Source: Deltaproteobacteria bacterium (lineage in GTDB: Bacteria > JAUYMQ01). From it: a stretch of 17,025 nucleotides of DNA. Numbering within the stretch: the stretch's first letter is position 1; each line of letters opens with the position of its first letter. This document shows, piece after piece, positions 14,086 to 17,025 of this stretch. The translations under genes and the position numbers were made by a program. The notes beneath the pieces are model-generated. The model was not told where the DNA came from. It did no database searches and saw only the letters and a program-made list of their open reading frames with translations. The stretch is taken from the NCBI GenBank assembly GCA_030698575.1, contig JAUYMQ010000435.1, positions 1-17,025 of the forward strand. The letters run 5' to 3'.

Positions 14086-14547
14086 CTATAGCTGGGAGCG
14101 ATGTTCGTAACGGAAGAGTCGTCCAGCATACACAGGGCGCTCCAGCAGCACTGAGTCTCGTGAGAAAACGCCAAACTCCGGCAACGGACAGAGAGCGTTC
14201 GGAGGACACGTGAAATGTCCGATCATGAGGCTATCTGCGCGCACGCGATACCCTGAACGATGTGTCACGGTTTGCGCCGCAACCCCGATGATGTCAAGAC
14301 TGTCGCGCCGCCAACTGAATACGCGCGTCGCCGCCCCCTGGCCATCAAACCCGATGGTCTCAGATAGCAACCATAGTGTCTGTCCATTCTCGCTCCAGAG
14401 TAGTACAGGCAGTGGCTGCGCGTCGACGCTTGTGAGCGCATATGAGCCCTGCAGCTCGGATTCCGGCCCTAAGGTCGTTTCCCCACAGGCAGCCAGCACC
14501 AACGTGGTCATGAGCATCGATCGAGCACGAACGGAGGTGTAGGCCAT
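14086..14547 (-). CDS. Lipoprotein of unknown function (cassette gene)
   Basis: A 153-residue lipoprotein. The signal sequence ends MLMTTLVLAACGE with lipobox LAAC. The mature part begins with an extended linker (GETTLGPESE) and then LQGSYALTSVDAQPLPVLL, a pattern seen in small beta-barrel (lipocalin-like) lipoproteins, followed by alternating beta-strand-type segments and two cysteines in HFTCPPNALCPLPEFG. ATG 14547 has TGAGG about 6 bases upstream and lies 27 bp from the core of attC site 5. The stop lies 25 bp before attC site 4. The lipocalin-like assignment is tentative; no active site is visible. Confidence 0.78.
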   Translation of the reverse strand: MAYTSVRARSMLMTTLVLAACGETTLGPESELQGSYALTSVDAQPLPVLLWSENGQTLWLLSETIGFDGQGAATRVFSWRRDSLDIIGVAAQTVTHRSGYRVRADSLMIGHFTCPPNALCPLPEFGVFSRDSVLLERPVYAGRLFRYEHRSQL

Positions 14548-14573
14548 GGCTTACCTCACTTTGTTTGCGTGCC

Positions 14574-14663
14574 GCCTAACGGATCGCGCTTAAGCTGCGG
14601 CGCGCTGAAGAAAGATTCATTCCTTAATCTACGCGCGCCGCCAGCTTCAAGCGCTTGTTAGGC
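14574..14663 (-). repeat. attC site 5
   Basis: 90 bp, cores GCCTAAC (14574-14580) and GTTAGGC (14657-14663), CATTCCTTAATC loop subtype. Mini-ORF MNLSSARRSLSAIR from 14620 to TAG at 14576. Confidence 0.95.
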
Positions 14664-14670
14664 GGCGGAC

Positions 14671-14940
14671 TCAAGAACCGGAAGCCTGCGCGAAGCTGCG
14701 AATCATCCACCCGAGCGCGACGATCGCTAGGATGAGGACGATGCGAACCCAGGTTAGGAGACCTTGGCCGCCCTCATCATAAGTATCGCGAGATAGGAAC
14801 TCGGTGATGGGTGCTGGTGCGGCGAAAATGCCGTCCCCGTTTTGCCGATCTCGCCGAAATGCGCTCAGGCGCAAGAGCGAGATGATGTAGACAAGACTGA
14901 GGCCGAAGGCAACGTAGAACGCCTGCGGGACATCTTGCAT
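14671..14940 (-). CDS. Small two-helix membrane protein (cassette gene)
   Basis: An 89-residue protein with two predicted membrane helices: VAFGLSLVYIISLLRLSAF near the N-terminus and LLTWVRIVLILAIVALGWMI near the C-terminus, joined by a polar segment of about 40 residues. No family is recognised. ATG 14940 is chosen because GAGGG precedes it at good spacing; the longer frame starting at 15018 translates attC site 6 and is not considered part of the protein. The stop lies 8 bp before attC site 5, the usual cassette layout. Function unknown. Confidence 0.75.
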   Translation of the reverse strand: MQDVPQAFYVAFGLSLVYIISLLRLSAFRRDRQNGDGIFAAPAPITEFLSRDTYDEGGQGLLTWVRIVLILAIVALGWMIRSFAQASGS

Positions 14941-14964
14941 GTCGAACCCTCGGTCGAATCCGCC

Positions 14965-15057
14965 GCCTAACGGATCGCGCTTAAGCTGCGGCGCGCTGAA
15001 GAAAAAGTCGTCATTCAATATCCTGTGCGCGCCGCCAGCTTCAAGCGCTTGTTAGGC
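14965..15057 (-). repeat. attC site 6 (divergent loop, 93 bp)
   Basis: Cores GCCTAAC (14965-14971) and GTTAGGC (15051-15057). The loop is 3 bp longer and diverged (AAAAAGTCGTCATTCAATAT), yet the embedded mini-ORF stays in frame (MTTFSSARRSLSAIR, TAG at 14967-14969). Confidence 0.93.
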
Positions 15058-15082
15058 GGCACCATACCCACCGGAATACCTC

Positions 15083-16042
15083 CTAGCGTCGGAACCAGGG
15101 CTGAAGGTCGACGCCGGTGTGTTCGTACGCTCGTGAAAGCAGCTCCTCTGTGTTCAGCCTGCGATCCACCTGCCACACCGCGCGAAACCACGCTCGCATC
15201 CGGTCCAGCCCGGCAGTCTTCTCCAGCATCTCGAACAAGGCCAGCGATGCGCCGTAACGTGCGAGCGCGTTCGATTCGTCACTGATCATATCACCAGAGC
15301 CGAACCGGAAGGGTCCCGGAGGCGAGTAACTCGGATCGGTCTCCATTCGCGCGCGTTGCTCGGGTGTGACCTGTCGCAGAATGGCCTCTCGCTTCACGGT
15401 GACACCTCCCCATCCAGAGAGGTTGAGCGGTTCGCTCAGCGACTCATAGGCGTTCCTGAGTTCGGTACGCCTCTCCTGCGCCAGAACCGGTGCTCTACGT
15501 TGCGTCACATGCAGGCCGGCCCATTCGGCCATACCTTCGGCGAACCAACGAGGCGGCTCGGAGCCGAGCGTACTTTGGATTGCGTGTACCTGCTCGTGGG
15601 GGAGCGTCTGGTACAAGTCCCTCTCCCCCACAGGACCGAGGTGCCGAGACGGATCAACAAGAACATTCCAGCGCACCTCGCCGCTGCGGCGCGGCGGAAC
15701 GTAGCCGGAGTCCTGAACGAACGCGACAGCGGACCAATCAACCAAGCCAGGATCGACAGCCACCAACATGGCGGCTTCGCGACACAGGGCAGCGATCGTC
15801 GGAATGTACGTTCGGGCAACGTGCTCTACCGCGGCATCGTAATAAGCCCGGAATACGAGTCCGGTGGCGAGATCAACTGCACGGAGCACCGGAAGGTCCT
15901 CCGGCTGAGGACGGAGCTGAGCAATCTTCAGCGACGCCCGCTGTTCCTGTACGAGGGCGGCACGCCCGGAAGCACAAGCCGCAACAAGAGTCGACCCAAG
16001 CTGGACGGCCAGGCTCAGGCCCACCGCCGTGGATCTTGTCAT
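15083..16042 (-). CDS. HExxH zinc metallopeptidase lipoprotein (peptidase MA-like)
   Basis: A 319-residue exported protein with lipobox LVAAC (Cys23). The zinc-peptidase site is complete: H149-E-Q-V-H153 in LPHEQVHAIQ, with a third ligand candidate Glu169 in RWFAEGMAEWAG, 16 residues after the second histidine, as in the MA-like gluzincin peptidases. The C-terminal part is helical (SNALARYGASLALFEMLEK and onward), as usual for this family. It probably cleaves proteins at the cell envelope. ATG 16042 lies 40 bp from the core of attC site 7; the TAG lies 26 bp before attC site 6. Start and family are well supported, substrate unknown. Confidence 0.85.
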   Translation of the reverse strand: MTRSTAVGLSLAVQLGSTLVAACASGRAALVQEQRASLKIAQLRPQPEDLPVLRAVDLATGLVFRAYYDAAVEHVARTYIPTIAALCREAAMLVAVDPGLVDWSAVAFVQDSGYVPPRRSGEVRWNVLVDPSRHLGPVGERDLYQTLPHEQVHAIQSTLGSEPPRWFAEGMAEWAGLHVTQRRAPVLAQERRTELRNAYESLSEPLNLSGWGGVTVKREAILRQVTPEQRARMETDPSYSPPGPFRFGSGDMISDESNALARYGASLALFEMLEKTAGLDRMRAWFRAVWQVDRRLNTEELLSRAYEHTGVDLQPWFRR

Positions 16043-16081
16043 CTGGTACGTCCCAGCTAAGGGGCCATGGTGTTGTGTGCC

Positions 16082-16171
16082 GCCTAACGGAGTGCGCTTA
16101 AGCTGCGGCGCGCTGAAAAAAGATTCATTCCTTAATCTACGCGCGCCGTCAGCTTCAAGCGCTGGTTAGAC
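16082..16171 (-). repeat. attC site 7
   Basis: 90 bp, cores GCCTAAC (16082-16088) and GTTAGAC (16165-16171). The R'' core GTTAGAC contains the stop codon of the DUF2238 gene and matches GTCTAAC at 16840-16846, the other end of that cassette. Mini-ORF MNLFSARRSLSALR ends with TAG at 16084-16086. Confidence 0.94.
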
Positions 16172-16795
16172 AGCGGCGACACCCTCGGGCTGGCCCAGCA
16201 GTCTCCTCAGGGCGCGGTCATGCACTTTGCTGAGCACGAGCTGCGCGGTAATCGCCCCGATCAACGCGAGGAACATATCCCATTGCGTGTCCCACACGTC
16301 GCCTTGCGTCCCAAGGAAGGCCTCGGCGCTCTCCCCGCCGGCCAGCGCGGACCACCACTCGATGAATTCGTAACACGCACTGAAGGCCAAACACACTGCC
16401 GTGACGAGCACGAACAGCCAGCGGCCAGGGCGGAGCGGCGAGGTCCGTACGAGAATCTCGCGTACGAGCATGGCCGGGATGAAACCCTGGGCAAAGTGCC
16501 CCAGGCGATCATAATGGTTCCGTGCAAAGCCGAAGAGGTCCTGGGCCCAGAACCCGAGCGGCACGCGGGCGTACGTGTAATGCCCGCCTACCATGAGGAT
16601 GAGCGCATGGACCGCCAATAGCGTGTACAAAAGGGGGGTGAGAGGAAAGCGGCGATAGATGGCCACCAGGATCGGGGCCCCGATCAGGATGGGAAAGATC
16701 TCCAGCCACCACGTGGTACGGTCGTACGGCGCGAGTCCCGACAGCGCGAGCGCGACCGCGATCAGGATGAGTAGAGTGAGGGGATAGTGCTTCAT
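16166..16795 (-). CDS. DUF2238 (YjdF-family) inner-membrane protein
   Basis: A 209-residue membrane protein with about six hydrophobic helices. Characteristic family motifs are visible: HYDRLGHFAQGF in the middle, CYEFIEWW, and near the C-terminus FLGTQGDVWDTQWDM. Escherichia coli YjdF belongs to this family, whose role is not established; the length is normal. ATG 16795 is preceded by a small hairpin (16802-16816) that could cover the translation start region. The TAA stop (16166-16168) is part of the attC core itself. It is the only recognisable housekeeping-type membrane protein among the cassettes. Confidence 0.9.
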   Translation of the reverse strand: MKHYPLTLLILIAVALALSGLAPYDRTTWWLEIFPILIGAPILVAIYRRFPLTPLLYTLLAVHALILMVGGHYTYARVPLGFWAQDLFGFARNHYDRLGHFAQGFIPAMLVREILVRTSPLRPGRWLFVLVTAVCLAFSACYEFIEWWSALAGGESAEAFLGTQGDVWDTQWDMFLALIGAITAQLVLSKVHDRALRRLLGQPEGVAAV

Positions 16796-16801
16796 CGAAG
16801 A

Positions 16802-16816
16802 CCCCGTCAGTCGGGG
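16802..16816 (-). promoter_or_regulatory. Hairpin just upstream of the DUF2238 start codon
   Basis: CCCCG (16802-16806) and CGGGG (16812-16816) form a perfect 5-bp stem with a 5-base loop, ending 7 bp before the ATG. The only ribosome-binding-like bases (GGGG) fall within the stem, so it may reduce translation. Confidence 0.3.
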
Positions 16817-16839
16817 GACAGGACCGGTTCGTAGCCGCT

Positions 16840-16929
16840 GTCTAACGGATCGCGCTTAAGCTGCGGCGCGCTAAAGAAAGATTCATTCCACAATCTACGC
16901 GCGCCGCCAGCTTCAAGCGCTTGTTAGGC
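16840..16929 (-). repeat. attC site 8
   Basis: 90 bp, cores GTCTAAC (16840-16846) and GTTAGGC (16923-16929), CATTCCACAATC loop subtype. Mini-ORF MNLSLARRSLSAIR from 16886 to TAG at 16842. The GTCTAAC core differs from the usual GCCTAAC and marks the start of the DUF2238 cassette. Confidence 0.95.
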
Positions 16930-16950
16930 GGCAGATTGCGCCGATACGTG

Positions 16951-17025
16951 TCATGGCCCCTGCTCCAGCACGATCCGTGCTGGAATCTGGGTCGTGTCGC
17001 CATAGGTGAACCTAGTCACGTGCGG
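16951..17025 (-). CDS. 3' end of a cassette gene cut by the window edge
   Basis: The minus-strand frame is open from the window edge to TGA at 16951-16953 and reads HVTRFTYGDTTQIPARIVLE then QGP at its end. The residue pattern is protein-like, and the stop lies 21 bp before the R'' core of attC site 8, as for the other cassette genes. Too short to assign a family. Confidence 0.5.
   Translation of the reverse strand, partial: PHVTRFTYGDTTQIPARIVLEQGP

Larger units (their letters stand above)
9083..17025 (-). mobile_element. Integron gene cassette array (no integrase in window)
   Basis: Eight complete and one half attC site separate nine cassettes, each holding one gene, in about 7.9 kb. All sites share polarity: on the minus strand the arm following the gene carries the extra base (GCTTGAAGC) while the other arm lacks it (GCTTAAGC). 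Genes other than the cysteine-knot lipoprotein and the inserted IS30 transposase read on the minus strand. By integron rules the cassettes were added from the right, so attI, the Pc promoter and intI would lie beyond 17025. If none exists there, this is a cluster of attC sites lacking an integrase (CALIN). Near-identical attC sequences are typical of sedentary chromosomal integrons rather than mobile ones. Confidence 0.9.

Noticed and set aside
10893-16929. The eight 90-bp repeats as a CRISPR array or REP elements
   Set aside because: Spacing is 0.3-1.7 kb with complete genes between, the repeats have RYYYAAC/GTTRRRY ends and an asymmetric unpaired base, and the variant cores covary across cassettes. 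That is attC behaviour.
1-17025. tRNA or rRNA genes
   Set aside because: No cloverleaf-like or rRNA-like sequence was recognised by eye; a tRNAscan-SE or Infernal run would settle this.

Overview
The window is GC-rich DNA from an environmental, probably Gram-negative bacterium: there are many lipobox and Sec signal peptides and an envelope-type ABC exporter. Gemmatimonadota would fit the style of the secreted proteins and the PadR/HAAS gene pair, but that is inference, because no marker gene is present. The window has two parts. Positions 1 to about 6000 are ordinary chromosome. Positions about 6130 to 17025 are dominated by the distal end of a chromosomal integron cassette array with no integrase in view.

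Left part (minus strand, read from 6016 down to 29): five closely spaced genes that probably form one operon. They are a secreted or lipoprotein alpha/beta-hydrolase peptidase, a membrane PAP2-type phosphatase, a periplasmic TPR protein, an MsbA-like ABC exporter (GTGA overlap with the TPR gene) and a D-2-hydroxyacid dehydrogenase.

Middle part (6017-9107): a decayed zone. It holds an attC relic (6128-6193) with the 3' end of a broken lipocalin-like gene in front of it, a plus-strand gene fragment, and then an intact three-gene minus-strand operon: PadR regulator, HAAS/DUF1700-like membrane protein, beta-lactamase-fold serine hydrolase. This operon has a strong promoter with a GTAT-N6-ATAC dyad over the -10 box and an apparently leaderless first gene. 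A 21-bp near-perfect direct repeat brackets it. A further minus-strand 3' gene fragment lies at 8950-9051.

Right part (9083-17025): eight complete attC sites, 90 bp each except one of 93 bp. All have GTTRRRY/RYYYAAC cores, an unpaired base in one arm and near-identical central loops. One half-attC lies at 9083-9107. Cassettes in order from the left: an HNH-RecQ fusion helicase; an unknown secreted protein whose cassette carries an IS30-family insertion; an AbiU2-type HEPN protein; a plus-strand cysteine-knot-like lipoprotein; an unknown lipoprotein; a small membrane protein; a HExxH metallopeptidase lipoprotein; a DUF2238/YjdF membrane protein; and a partial gene at the right edge. Cassette genes other than the knottin lie on the minus strand, each beginning just after one attC and ending at or just before the next. 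The array therefore reads leftwards, any attI/intI should lie to the right of the window, and the decayed left end is the oldest part.

Most notable: the HNH-RecQ fusion and the HEPN_AbiU2 protein as candidate anti-phage cassettes; a knottin-like lipoprotein; cassette-end sequences that prove individual cassette boundaries by matching cores; core sites that double as stop codons; and a 14-15-codon mini-ORF embedded in all eight attC sites that ends at the recombination core.
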